The notes under the pieces are model-generated. The model saw nothing but the letters and a program-made list of their open reading frames with translations. It searched no databases and was not told where the DNA came from. A DNA stretch of 64,000 nt from an uncultured Acidocella sp. (GTDB lineage: Bacteria > Pseudomonadota > Alphaproteobacteria > Acetobacterales > Acetobacteraceae), in the NCBI RefSeq assembly GCF_946222605.1, contig NZ_CAMIIE010000015.1, forward strand, positions 1 to 64,000, written 5' to 3'. A program made the position numbers and the translations under genes. Below are positions 51,701 through 60,405 of the stretch, piece by piece. How positions within the stretch are numbered: position 1 is the first letter of the stretch; each line of letters starts with the position of its first letter.

Positions 51701-53050
51701 TCAGTCGGCATGCGCGGCGGAAAGCGGTGTTGAGAGCGCTTCCAGAGATTGCCCCTCAGCGGGAACCGCCAGGAATGCCGCCAGCACGCCAGCCCCGGCC
51801 ATCAGCCCCCCGGCGAAGAGATAGCCCCCGCAAATCGCCAGCGGCGAGCCTGCGCCGATCAGCCGGCCAAAGACCAAAGGCGCCAGCACACCGCCCAGCG
51901 CGGTGCCGAAAGCGTAGAACAGCGCGATCGCCAGGGCCCGGATTTCCAAAGGAAACAGCTCGCTCGCGGTGAGGTAGGCGGCGCTGGCGGCGGAGGAGGC
52001 GATGAAGAAGATCGCCGCCCAGGCCAGGGTCTGCGTCGTCGCGTCGAACCATCCTTGCAGAAACCCATAGCCGGTGGCGGCGAGCAGCGCGCCGGAGATG
52101 ATATAGGTGCCGGCCAGCATGATGCGCCGCCCCAGCGTATCGAACAGCCAGCCCAGCCATAACGGCCCGAGAAAATTCCCCGCCGCCAGCGGCAACAGAT
52201 ACAAGCCGGCGCGCCCCTGCGGCACGTGGTAGAAGCGCGTGAGCATCAGCGCGTAGGTGAAGAACAGCGCGTTATACAAAAATGCCTGAGCCGCCATCAG
52301 CGCCAGCACCAGAATGGTGCGGGCGCGGTAGGTGCGCAGCAGCACCGGCAGAATGACCCCCAGCCCGAAGCTCTGGCGCGGCTGCAATGTCAGTTCCGGC
52401 AGATCCTCCGGCGCCGGGCTGTCCGTCCGGGCCTCGATCTCGCGCATCAGCGCCTCGGCCTCCTGCTGACGCCCATGGGTGACCAGCCAGCGTGGGCTCT
52501 CGGGGATGATCCGCCGCAGCGCCAGCACCCCCAGCCCGATCACCGCGCCGATGCCAAACCCCAGCCGCCAGCCGAGATCCTCCGGCAACCAATGCGGGTT
52601 GAGCAGGACCAGGCTCATCCCGGCGCCGATCACCGCTCCCAGCCAGTAGGTGCCGTTGAGCCCGAGCGCGACGCGCCCGCGCAGCCGTGCCGGGATCAGC
52701 TCATCCACCGCCGAATTCACCGCGGCATATTCACCGCCGATGCCCAGCCCCGTCAGCAGCCGGAAGGCTCCCAGCGCGGTGCCGTTCCAGGCAAAGGCGC
52801 TCAGCGCCACCCCGGCCAGATAGCAACCCAGCGTGAGGAAGAAAATGCGCCGCCGTCCGAACCGGTCCGTCGCCGCCCCGAACAGCAGCGCGCCGGCCAC
52901 GGCGCCGGCGAGATAGCAGGAGCCGATCGCCCCCACCGCCTGCGGGCTGAGATGCAGCGTGTGCGGGCTGGTCAGCACCGCGCCGAGCGCGCCGATGATG
53001 GTGACTTCCAGCCCATCCAGCATCCAGCTTGCCCCGAGCCCGGCCAGCAC
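51701..53050 (-). CDS. MFS transporter, sugar/metabolite-H+ symporter type, start uncertain
   Basis: 449 aa from GTG 53050, 12 hydrophobic segments. Motif A is GAATDRFGRRR, and the motif between helices 4 and 5 is TGLGIGGEYAAVNSAVDELIPARLRGR; ESPRWLVTHGRQQEA and the central loop follow family pattern. Conservation starts upstream of that GTG: the frame encodes IPARLDRLRWSRFHAL, usual for this family, but has no ATG, GTG or TTG there. The first codon after the upstream stop (TGA 53125-53123) that could start is ATT at 53119. Either a rare start or a start-codon loss is possible. Confidence 0.85.
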   Translation of the reverse strand: MLAGLGASWMLDGLEVTIIGALGAVLTSPHTLHLSPQAVGAIGSCYLAGAVAGALLFGAATDRFGRRRIFFLTLGCYLAGVALSAFAWNGTALGAFRLLTGLGIGGEYAAVNSAVDELIPARLRGRVALGLNGTYWLGAVIGAGMSLVLLNPHWLPEDLGWRLGFGIGAVIGLGVLALRRIIPESPRWLVTHGRQQEAEALMREIEARTDSPAPEDLPELTLQPRQSFGLGVILPVLLRTYRARTILVLALMAAQAFLYNALFFTYALMLTRFYHVPQGRAGLYLLPLAAGNFLGPLWLGWLFDTLGRRIMLAGTYIISGALLAATGYGFLQGWFDATTQTLAWAAIFFIASSAASAAYLTASELFPLEIRALAIALFYAFGTALGGVLAPLVFGRLIGAGSPLAICGGYLFAGGLMAGAGVLAAFLAVPAEGQSLEALSTPLSAAHAD

Positions 53051-53122
53051 CAGCGCGTGAAAACGGCTCCAGCGCAGCCGGTCGAGCCGCGCCGGGATGT
53101 CGGTCCTGATCCGGCGAATGGT

Positions 53123-53299
53123 TCAGAACCCCGCGAAGCTGGCGGGGTTTTCCGCCGGATCCTCGGTCTCGATCTCGGCCGGCTGGGTGACCCGCTGGCG
53201 CGGCGGCTTGGCGTTCACGTCTGGCGCCGGCGGCTCGGGCTGCTGGCGTGGCGTGGTTTTCGTCTTGGCGGGGTCCTGGCGCGGATTATGATTTTTCAT
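53123..53299 (-). CDS. 58-aa Pro/Lys-rich hypothetical protein
   Basis: Start ATG 53299 with GAAAGGGG just upstream. The sequence is rich in Pro, Lys, Gln and Thr with no hydrophobic segment (PRQQPEPPAPDVNAKPPRQR) and is probably disordered. It ends ASFAGF. The stop lies in the frame of the MFS gene, three bases before the candidate ATT start. An inverted repeat AACCCCGC...GCGGGGTT lies at the end of the gene and may affect the next start. Confidence 0.55.
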   Translation of the reverse strand: MKNHNPRQDPAKTKTTPRQQPEPPAPDVNAKPPRQRVTQPAEIETEDPAENPASFAGF

Positions 53300-53370
53300 G
53301 CCCCTTTCTAGCAAACCGCGCGGAGGCAATCCTGACCTTTGGATGAGGAGCCCGTCATGTTAGCCCTCCC

Positions 53371-54726
53371 TCAGGCGCCGGGGCTGACCACGACAGTCAC
53401 CGCTTCCGCTGGCTGGCGACGATAACTCACCCGCGGCAGGCAGAGCCCGACCAGCAGCAGCGAGATGATGGCGGAGCCGATCTGAAACCCGGCCGGCACC
53501 AAATCGCTGCCGGTCTTATCCGAAAGCCAGGTGACGATCAGCGGCGACAGCCCGCCGAAGAAAGTGACCGCGATGTTGTAGGAAATCGCAACCCCCGTGG
53601 CGCGCACCGCCGGCGGGAACAGGCTGGTGAGCATGCCCGGATGCGCGCCGGACATCATCGTCAGGAACAGGCTGGCGATCATCTGCGCGATGAACAGCCG
53701 CTCAATCGAGGGGGAGGCGATGACGAAGACATAAAGCGGATAGGCCGCGAATGCGAAAACGATGGTGACCGGAAAGAACAGCCGGAAGGCGCCGACGCGG
53801 TCCGCCAGCTTGCCGACCAGAGGATAGCCGAAAATCGCGATCACGCCGGAGACCGAATTGCCGAACAACGCGGCATAAAGCGGCAGATGCAGCTGATGCG
53901 TGACATAGAGCGGCATATAGTTGTGCCAGAGAAAATTCACCGCCGCGCCGACGATGATGACGCCCATGCCGCAAAGCAGCGCTGCCTTGTTGTTCAGGAA
54001 ATAAGGCAGGAAGCGGTCGCGGCGCATCAGCGCGTGCTGGGCCTGGAGCTGACGCAGCACCGGCGATTCCGCGACATGGTGGCGGATATAATAGCCCACC
54101 GGCCCGATGATGAAGCCGACGATGAACGGCACCCGCCAGCCCCATTCCTGCATCGCGTGTGCCGGCAGATAGCGGGCCAGGAAGAAGGCGAAGAGCGAGC
54201 CGACCAGCAGCGCGAAGCCCTGCGAGGCCATTTCGAAACTGCCATAGAAATTCCGCTGCCCGCGCGGGGCATATTCCACCAGCATCGAGGCGGCGGAGGC
54301 GAACTCACCGCCCACCGAAAGCCCCTGCAGAACCCTGGCGAAAACGAAAATGATCGGTGCCGCAATGCCGATTTGGGCATAGGTCGGGGTGATGCCGACC
54401 AGCAAGGTTCCTGCCGCCATCAGCGTGATCAGCAAGGCCAGGGCGGTGCGCCGGCCGACGCGGTCCGCGTAATAGCCGAGCAGAATGCCGCCAAAGGGGC
54501 GGACCAGAAACCCGACCGCGAAGGCGCCCAGCGTTTTCAGCACGGAAACCGCCGGCGAGCCGGCGGGAAAATACGCCACCGCGATATAGCGCAGGAAGGC
54601 GCCGATGACGATGAAATCGAACCATTCCAGCCCGTTGCCGATGATCGAGGCAAGCACGGCGCGGCGGATTTCGCGCTGGTTGAGACTGACGGTGGTCGTA
54701 TCGGCGGAGAGGCTATCTTGGTTCAT
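53371..54726 (-). CDS. MHS-family (metabolite:H+ symporter) MFS transporter
   Basis: 451 aa, 12 hydrophobic segments, ProP/ShiA-like. Diagnostic parts are ASIIGNGLEWFDFIVIGAF in helix 1, GGILLGYYADRVGRR (motif A) and RVLQGLSVGGEFASAASML. It probably imports a dicarboxylate, aromatic acid or osmolyte with protons. ATG 54726 overlaps the stop of the upstream hydrolase (ATGA), so it is the second gene of that operon, and the substrate is likely to be the hydrolase's. Confidence 0.9.
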   Translation of the reverse strand: MNQDSLSADTTTVSLNQREIRRAVLASIIGNGLEWFDFIVIGAFLRYIAVAYFPAGSPAVSVLKTLGAFAVGFLVRPFGGILLGYYADRVGRRTALALLITLMAAGTLLVGITPTYAQIGIAAPIIFVFARVLQGLSVGGEFASAASMLVEYAPRGQRNFYGSFEMASQGFALLVGSLFAFFLARYLPAHAMQEWGWRVPFIVGFIIGPVGYYIRHHVAESPVLRQLQAQHALMRRDRFLPYFLNNKAALLCGMGVIIVGAAVNFLWHNYMPLYVTHQLHLPLYAALFGNSVSGVIAIFGYPLVGKLADRVGAFRLFFPVTIVFAFAAYPLYVFVIASPSIERLFIAQMIASLFLTMMSGAHPGMLTSLFPPAVRATGVAISYNIAVTFFGGLSPLIVTWLSDKTGSDLVPAGFQIGSAIISLLLVGLCLPRVSYRRQPAEAVTVVVSPGA

Positions 54727-55718
54727 GGAACAATCCCTTCGGCTGGCGCGGTATCCAGCCCGAACAGGCAGGCCCGCGCTTCTTTGGCAGTCAGCATGCC
54801 GAGCGGCTCGTGCCCGACCTCGGCGATTTCAAAATAATGATGGCGCAATCTGGCGCCGTTGCGTTGGCGCAGATACCGCCAATAGGCCTGGCCACGGGCC
54901 AGGCGATGCGGCCCCTGCGCCTGGGCGGCGAGGCTGCGGTCCAGTGCCGGATGCGCTGTGTCGCAGTCCCGGGCGCCGAGCAGATAGGTGACGTCGCGCG
55001 CCGCATAGCGCGCCTCCAGCGTTGCCGCATCCAACGCCGCCCCGTAGGCGGGGCGTCGATTCATGCCGTATTTCCAGTCATCGTAACCAGGGAAGCGCGC
55101 CGCATCAGGAGGCGCGAAGCCCTCGCCTGCAGGCCGGTCGGGCGAGAAATAGGCGTAGGAGGAGGGGTTGGCGATGACAAAGCTCAGTGCCCCGCTGGCG
55201 CCGGTGAGGATGGCGTAGCGATGCATCACCTGGCCGCCGCCGGAATGGCCGGCCAGCACGATATGCTGCAGGTGAGGGAACAAGGCGGGGGTCTGCAGAT
55301 GCGCCAGCACCAAGTCGAGCAGGGTGAAGCCGCTCAACCTCGCCGGGCCCAGCGCTTCGTCGCCGCCCATCCAGCCGGTCTCATCCCAGTACAGAAACTC
55401 CGGCCCCAGCCCATGGGCTTTCACATCCTGCCCGGCCAGCAGCTGCGGCGCGATCACCAATGTCGGCACCCCGGCCTGCCGCGCCGCCGCGCAGGCGATG
55501 GCGAAATAATCCTCCGCATTGCGCTGGCGGCCATGCAGCACGATCATCGCCCGCCGCCAGGGCCGCGTCGGCGCGTAGAGCGAGTCATTCGCGAAAAGCG
55601 GCATCACCGCGCCCGCCATGGTGAAGAACTGGTCGCCCACGGCGCGTACCGGCCGCAGGGGGGAGGCTGCTTCGTCCATATGATCCTGTCTGTTTGCGCG
55701 TCGGTCTGGTGTGGTCAT
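54723..55718 (-). CDS. alpha/beta-hydrolase-fold protein
   Basis: About 331 aa. The nucleophile elbow is AGHSGGGQ, with a probable catalytic His in the C-terminal IAEVGHEPLG segment and an Asp in between (GARDCDTA). No signal peptide. Starts at 55718 or 55679; the latter has AGGATC ahead of it. It probably cleaves an ester or amide bond in a cytoplasmic substrate. Organised with a downstream MHS transporter and an upstream LysR regulator, this looks like a small catabolic operon. Confidence 0.8.
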   Translation of the reverse strand: MTTPDRRANRQDHMDEAASPLRPVRAVGDQFFTMAGAVMPLFANDSLYAPTRPWRRAMIVLHGRQRNAEDYFAIACAAARQAGVPTLVIAPQLLAGQDVKAHGLGPEFLYWDETGWMGGDEALGPARLSGFTLLDLVLAHLQTPALFPHLQHIVLAGHSGGGQVMHRYAILTGASGALSFVIANPSSYAYFSPDRPAGEGFAPPDAARFPGYDDWKYGMNRRPAYGAALDAATLEARYAARDVTYLLGARDCDTAHPALDRSLAAQAQGPHRLARGQAYWRYLRQRNGARLRHHYFEIAEVGHEPLGMLTAKEARACLFGLDTAPAEGIVP

Positions 55719-55824
55719 TTCCTGGCGCGCCGCTTTTGATTACGGCTGCGCCTGCATCACGCCACTATGGCCCGACGCGGCCAGCCGCGCGCGCCGAAAG
55801 AGACAGGTATTTGATAAGCTGAAC

Positions 55825-56730
55825 TTATGGTTCAGCCGGTTGCGCCAGCCGCCTTGCCATGTGCAGCACGGCGCGCACCGCCGGCGCGGTATCGGTGCGG
55901 CGATGGAGCAGGCACAGCTCGGTGATCACCTCGTCGCGCAGCGGGCGGTAGAGCACGCCCTGCATGCTCAGGCGCGTCATCGTCTCCGGCACCAGCGCCA
56001 CCCCCAGCCCGGCCCCGACCAGGCTCAGCATGGTGGCAATCTGCGGCACGGTATGGGCGATGCGCGGCTCAAACCCCGCCGCCCGGCAGGCGGAGGCGAC
56101 CAGCACGCGCAAGCCGCCGCCAGGCTGGGCGACGAACTGGATAAAAGCGTCATCGGCGAAATCCGCCAGCGCGATGCGTTCATCCAGCGCCCGCGGATGC
56201 GCTGCCGGCAATGCCATCACCAGTCGCTCGCGCGCCAGCGGGCGCACCGCCAGGGCGGGGTCCAGAGCGGGCAAGGGCGAACGGGCGATGCCGAGATCCA
56301 GCCGGTGGTCGGTGAGTTTCTCCAGCTGCTCGGTCGCCGGCAACTGCCCCAGCGCCAGCCGGATCGTGGGCCGGGCCGCCGCAACCGTGTTGATCAAGGC
56401 GGAGAACAGCGGGTGAAAGGCGGCGGAGCCGACATAGCCGGTATTGAGCAGCCGGATCGTCTCCCGCCCCGCCTGTTCGCCGATCCGGCTGGCCCGCGCG
56501 GCCTGCGCCAGCGTCGCCAGGGCTTCCGGGAGCAGCAGATGCCCAGCCTCGGTCAGCACCGGGCGGCGGCGTTTGCGGTCGAACAGCGTTGTGCCCAGGG
56601 TTTGCTCCAGCGTGCGGATCAGCTGGCTGAGTGCCGGCTGGGTGATGTCCAGCCGCGCCGCCGCCGCGGAGAAATGCAGCATCTGCGCCGCTGTCGCGAA
56701 AGCCTGCCAATGCCGCAGCTCGATCCGCAT
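55825..56730 (-). CDS. LysR-family transcriptional regulator
   Basis: 301 aa. The N-terminal winged helix-turn-helix (about 1-60, FSAAAARLDITQPALSQLIRTLEQTLG) is typical. The effector domain (about 90-290) has the usual two-lobed fold (LDLGIARSPLP, MLSLVGAGLGVALVPETM). It is transcribed towards the hydrolase-MFS pair, 106 bp away, and is likely to regulate it. Confidence 0.9.
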   Translation of the reverse strand: MRIELRHWQAFATAAQMLHFSAAAARLDITQPALSQLIRTLEQTLGTTLFDRKRRRPVLTEAGHLLLPEALATLAQAARASRIGEQAGRETIRLLNTGYVGSAAFHPLFSALINTVAAARPTIRLALGQLPATEQLEKLTDHRLDLGIARSPLPALDPALAVRPLARERLVMALPAAHPRALDERIALADFADDAFIQFVAQPGGGLRVLVASACRAAGFEPRIAHTVPQIATMLSLVGAGLGVALVPETMTRLSMQGVLYRPLRDEVITELCLLHRRTDTAPAVRAVLHMARRLAQPAEP

Positions 56731-56748
56731 CTACACCCCCGCCTTGGC

Positions 56749-57690
56749 TCAGCTGTGATTGGTGCTCTTCATATAATTCGCCCAGTTCTGCTCGATCTGC
56801 TGCGCCTCCTGCGGGTCGGACAGCGGCGCGTCGGGCTCGGAGCTGTCGACCACCACCAGCTTGTCCCCGGCCAGCGGTGATTGCACATGGTCTGGCCCAA
56901 ACAGCCAGGCGATTTCCGGATCGCTCGCCGCCTTCGGCGCCAGATCCGCGTCGAGCAGGCCGTGATGGTCGATGAAAATATTGAACTTGGTCGGGATATG
57001 GATGCAGGCCTCGGAATCCGGCGTGCCCAGCTTGGGCTCCAGATAGACCGGATCGGTCGCGTGCATTTCCAGCCGCACCACCGCCACCTGGCCGGGGTGG
57101 CGCCAATCGGCGGTGGTGGACCAGCCGAAATCGTAAACCCGCAAGCCCTTGGCGCCGATGCCGCGAATGCCGTTCTGGTTCACCGTGCCCTGGGCGCGAT
57201 AGCCGGGGATGCTGCCATCATTGATCATCACCCCCACCGGGGTCTTGAAATGCTCGGCCTGGCCGGGCCGGCCGGTGCTCACCTTCACCGCCCCCAGCAC
57301 CTCCCACGCGGCGCCGGGCTGGGCGAACACCACCAGCAGGCGCTGCACCTTCACCGCGCGGTCCACCACCATCACCAGCTGCGGATGATCGATCGGCACA
57401 TTGCGGGTCTGCAGCGCCTTGCGGGCGAGGGCGATGGCGCGGTCACGTTCCTCCTGGGGCACCGCCACATCCTGCGCGCCGAGTGCCAGCTTCATCTCGT
57501 CGGCGAGATGCAGGGCCTGCGCCGCTGGGTCGGCGGGCGGGGCAGGGGGCTGAGTATCCTGCCCCGCCTGCTGTGGCGCCGGGGCGATGGCGGCCAGGGG
57601 TTGCGCCCGCGCCGGGCCGGCCGCCGCGAGGGCGAGCGCGATCAAACCAGCAGCCAAAGGGGGGCGAAAAACACTAAAAGTCTTGGGCAT
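56749..57690 (-). CDS. YkuD-like L,D-transpeptidase-fold protein, variant active site
   Basis: 313 aa. A signal peptide (LAAGLIALALAAAGPARAQP, cleavage near residue 29) is followed by a Pro/Ala linker and a catalytic-type domain (about 90-260). The His and Cys regions can be placed at VRLEMHATDP and PDSEACIHIPTKFN (Cys about 226). The usual SHGC is SEAC here. The protein would act on peptidoglycan cross-links in the periplasm. Whether it is active, or cleaves a modified bond, cannot be told. Start 57690 is chosen over 57717 by the signal peptide. Confidence 0.75.
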   Translation of the reverse strand: MPKTFSVFRPPLAAGLIALALAAAGPARAQPLAAIAPAPQQAGQDTQPPAPPADPAAQALHLADEMKLALGAQDVAVPQEERDRAIALARKALQTRNVPIDHPQLVMVVDRAVKVQRLLVVFAQPGAAWEVLGAVKVSTGRPGQAEHFKTPVGVMINDGSIPGYRAQGTVNQNGIRGIGAKGLRVYDFGWSTTADWRHPGQVAVVRLEMHATDPVYLEPKLGTPDSEACIHIPTKFNIFIDHHGLLDADLAPKAASDPEIAWLFGPDHVQSPLAGDKLVVVDSSEPDAPLSDPQEAQQIEQNWANYMKSTNHS

Positions 57691-57780
57691 GACGAATCCG
57701 CAGTCTAAGCCCCTCAAATTGTCTCGTCCGGGCTGCGTAAGTCAAATTTTATCGTTGAAATACCGGCGGTTTGCGGAAAG

Positions 57781-58134
57781 TCATGGCGATGGGGGCACAG
57801 CCTTGGGGGGCAGGGCCAGCAGATCGTCCTGGACCTTTTTCAGCTTCTCCGGGGTCAGCCGGCCGCCGGAGAGCGGCGCCAGATCCGACAGGCTCATGCT
57901 GTTGAACATCTGATAATGCGGGCTGGCCATCATCCCGGGCAGATCGCGCTCCAGCACCGCCTTGCCGCGCGGATCCGCCGCGATCTGGTCGATCGGCGTT
58001 TGCAGCGAAAAATGCTCCGCGACAGGGGGGGACAAGAGCGGCGCGGGCGGCGCGGGCGCAGCCTCGCAGCCGCAAAGCGCGGCGAGCAGGCCCAGACAGA
58101 ACGGAGAAATCCAGAGTCGCGGGGCATCGAGCAT
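57781..58134 (-). CDS. small lipoprotein of unknown function
   Basis: 117 aa. Lipobox LAALCGC (Cys about 21 or 23) after a hydrophobic N-terminus. The mature part has a regular pattern, TPIDQIAADPRGKAVLERDL then PGMMASPHYQMFNSMSLSDL and GGRLTPEKLKKVQDDL, which I have seen as a C-terminal module of secreted carbohydrate-active enzymes in alphaproteobacteria; here it stands alone. Start 58134 is chosen on the signal peptide. Function unknown. Confidence 0.65.
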   Translation of the reverse strand: MLDAPRLWISPFCLGLLAALCGCEAAPAPPAPLLSPPVAEHFSLQTPIDQIAADPRGKAVLERDLPGMMASPHYQMFNSMSLSDLAPLSGGRLTPEKLKKVQDDLLALPPKAVPPSP

Positions 58135-58268
58135 GGCCCATCTTAGAGCGTCGTCGGGGATTGTATAGAACAAGCCGCGTTGGCCCGGGGCGCATCCCGC
58201 CCGGCTTGTCGCGGCGTGACGCTGTTGGGGGCACCGAAAATGGAGGTCCGGGCGTCTGTCGAACTGAC

Positions 58269-58397
58269 CGTCCATGTGCGTCCATGGCCGTTTAAATAAT
58301 GCCTTTTTAGTCAATACATTGTTGGCCCATCTGTCCGCTACCGTCCACTTGTATCTGGTGTAATCCCCGCCTAAAGTGTGGGTAGAAATGTGGGTAG
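58269..58397 (+). repeat. integrase arm-type direct repeats
   Basis: Two sets: CGTCCA at 58269, 58279 and 58342, and TGTGGGTAG at 58377-58385 and 58389-58397 (12-bp period) immediately before the integrase start. Comparable GTCCA plus GTGGGTA sets sit upstream of other P4-type integrase genes, where the N-terminal arm-binding domain contacts DNA. In the remainder of 58135-58410 there is no gene. Confidence 0.55.
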
Positions 58398-58410
58398 GTT
58401 TGTTTGGAGG

Positions 58411-59643
58411 ATGAAGGTCAATCAGCTCTCCGATCTGAAGGTCAAAAAGGCCAAGCCCGGCATGTACGGGGACGGCAGCAATTTGTGGCTCCAGGTGACT
58501 GGAGATCCTGACGCGCCGGCCAGATCATGGTTGTTCCGGTACACCAAGGCTGGGCGGCAAAAATATATGGGCCTTGGTGCTTATCCGGATGTCGGCTTGC
58601 GCGAGGCGAGAGAGAAGGCGGCTGAGGCAAGGCGCTTACTGCGGGAGGGTAAGGACCCCTTGCGGGAAAGGAAGGCTCAACAGGTCGCGGCTGCCCTGGA
58701 GGCGGCCAAGGACATGACCTTCCAACAATGCGCAGAGCGATATATCGAAACTCACAGAGAGGCATGGAAAAATCCGAAGCATGCCCAGCAATGGGAGAAT
58801 TCGCTGAAGCGATATGCCTATCCGATTATCGGTACGCACTCTGTTCAGGTGATCGATACCGGCTTGGTTCTTGAGGTGATCGAGTCGATTTGGAAAACCA
58901 AGACAGAGACCGCCTCAAGGGTCAGATCCCGGATCGAGAACATCCTCAGCTGGGCGACGGCGAGGGGGCTTCGGCAGGGGGATAATCCTGCCCGTTGGCA
59001 AGGGCACCTCGATCATTTGCTCTCAAGCCGCGACAAGCTGCAGAAGCAGGAACACTTCGAGGCACTCCCTTATACAGAGATCGGTGCCTTTATGGCTGAG
59101 CTACGCACCCAGGAAGGATCCGCGGCCCGGGCGCTCGAATTCACGATCTTGAATGCTTCTCGTACCGATGAAGTCCTGGCTGCCACCTGGGATGAGATTG
59201 ATCTGGCGGAGAAGCTTTGGGTAATCCCGGCCGAACGAATGAAGGGCAAACGTGAGCATCGGGTGCCGCTGAGTGCCGCCGGCGTCGCGCTGCTGGAGGC
59301 GTTGGCTGGGAACGGTGCCGAGGGGTTCGTTTTTGCAGGCCGTAAGCCCGGGACCAGGCTATCTTCGATGGCTATGCTGATGCTTCTCAGGCGGATGGAC
59401 AGGCTCGATATCACCGTCCATGGCTTTCGTTCGACTTTCCGGGACTGGGCGGCAGAGCGCACCAGCTATCCCAGGGAAGTGGCTGAGATGGCTCTGGCCC
59501 ATGCCATCGGAGATAAGGTCGAAGCTGCATATCGCCGCGGTGAGCTCTTGGACAAAAGGCGGCGACTCATGGCTGAATGGGCTCGATTCTGCGCGCAGCC
59601 GGCAAAAGGGCAGGGGAGCGTGGTGGCGATGCGCAAGAGATGA
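58411..59643 (+). CDS. int: tyrosine-type integrase (DUF4102 arm-binding domain)
   Basis: About 410 aa, phage P4-like. Arm-binding domain (about 1-90, LSDLKVKKAKPG), core-binding domain (about 100-190), and catalytic domain with Arg in ILNASRTDEV (about 250), HGFRSTF (about 336-342) and Tyr in EAAYRRGELLDKRR (about 374). It integrates and excises the element. GGAGG lies directly against the ATG 58411; a GTG at 58390 or 58378 may instead be used. The catalytic residues are all present, so it looks functional. Confidence 0.93.
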   Translation: MKVNQLSDLKVKKAKPGMYGDGSNLWLQVTGDPDAPARSWLFRYTKAGRQKYMGLGAYPDVGLREAREKAAEARRLLREGKDPLRERKAQQVAAALEAAKDMTFQQCAERYIETHREAWKNPKHAQQWENSLKRYAYPIIGTHSVQVIDTGLVLEVIESIWKTKTETASRVRSRIENILSWATARGLRQGDNPARWQGHLDHLLSSRDKLQKQEHFEALPYTEIGAFMAELRTQEGSAARALEFTILNASRTDEVLAATWDEIDLAEKLWVIPAERMKGKREHRVPLSAAGVALLEALAGNGAEGFVFAGRKPGTRLSSMAMLMLLRRMDRLDITVHGFRSTFRDWAAERTSYPREVAEMALAHAIGDKVEAAYRRGELLDKRRRLMAEWARFCAQPAKGQGSVVAMRKR

Positions 59644-59673
59644 GGGGTTTGCACACACTCAGGGATGATAGGT

Positions 59674-59714
59674 TTCCCAAATCTGGAACAATCGCTTGTT
59701 CCCAAAACGGGAAC
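59674..59714 (+). promoter_or_regulatory. two palindromic operators ahead of higBA
   Basis: Inverted repeats TTCCCAAATCTGGAA (59674-59688; imperfect) and GTTCCCAAAACGGGAAC (59698-59714; perfect arms). A TATATA box follows at 59719-59724, just ahead of the higB start at 59729. This is the expected layout for HigA autorepression. Confidence 0.65.
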
Positions 59715-59728
59715 GGTGTATATAGCTC

Positions 59729-60022
59729 ATGCAGATCATAGCAAAGCGAACGCTTCGCCTGTTTTGGGAGGAGCATCCAAGGGCGGAAACGCCGCTTCGC
59801 GCCTGGTTTGCGGCGGTGAGCGCTGCCCAGTGGAAAGGGCCGGCCGATATCAGAGCCCAGTTTGGGTCCGCCGACTTCGTGGCGGATAATCGGGTGATCT
59901 TCGATATTGCCGGGAACCATTTTCGCCTGGTGGCCCACGTTTCGTATGGATATGGCCGAGTCCTGATCAAATTTGTCGGGACGCATAAAGAATATGACGC
60001 GATCGACCCGGGGACCGTGTGA
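59729..60022 (+). CDS. higB: HigB-family toxin (mRNA interferase)
   Basis: 97 aa, HigB_toxin family. The N-terminus MQIIAKRTLRLFWEEHPRAETPLRAWF is followed by the conserved KGPADIRAQFGSADFV and NHFRLVAHVSYGYGRVLIKFVGTHKEYD strands. It would cleave mRNA on the ribosome when HigA is lost. The gene order toxin-antitoxin and the TGATG junction with higA are typical of hig loci. Confidence 0.92.
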   Translation: MQIIAKRTLRLFWEEHPRAETPLRAWFAAVSAAQWKGPADIRAQFGSADFVADNRVIFDIAGNHFRLVAHVSYGYGRVLIKFVGTHKEYDAIDPGTV

Positions 60023-60405
60023 TGGATATTCGCAGTATCAAGACCGAGACGGATTATGACTGGGCGCTCAAGGAAATCGAGCAGTATTTCGAGCGTGAGC
60101 CGGCGCCTGGCACGCCTGAGGCCGAGCGGTTTGACGTGCTCGCGACCCTGATCGAGGCCTACGAGGCCAAGCATTGGCACATCGAGGCTCCAGACCCCGT
60201 TGCGGCCATTCAGGAAGTGATGGAGCGCCAGAACCTCAAACAGGCCGACCTTGGGCGCCTCCTGGGCTCACGCTCTCGCGCCTCGGAAATCCTGGCCCGC
60301 AAACGTCCCCTGACCATGAAGCAGGCTTGGACCCTTCACGAGCAATGGCACATCCCGGCCGAGGTGCTGCTGCGGCCCACGGTTGAGGATGAGCGGGTGG
60401 TATGA
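60022..60405 (+). CDS. higA: HigA-type antitoxin
   Basis: About 127 aa. The N-terminal part binds the toxin, and the C-terminal XRE helix-turn-helix (about 65-120, EVMERQNLKQADLGRLLGSR) binds the operators upstream. ATG 60022 overlaps the higB stop (TGATG); GTG 60019 is a less likely start. The pair stabilises the element. Confidence 0.9.
   Translation: MDIRSIKTETDYDWALKEIEQYFEREPAPGTPEAERFDVLATLIEAYEAKHWHIEAPDPVAAIQEVMERQNLKQADLGRLLGSRSRASEILARKRPLTMKQAWTLHEQWHIPAEVLLRPTVEDERVV

Noticed and set aside
58135..58410. tRNA gene at the integrase junction
   Set aside because: No cloverleaf could be drawn and no TTCGA arm with CCA-side stem is present.
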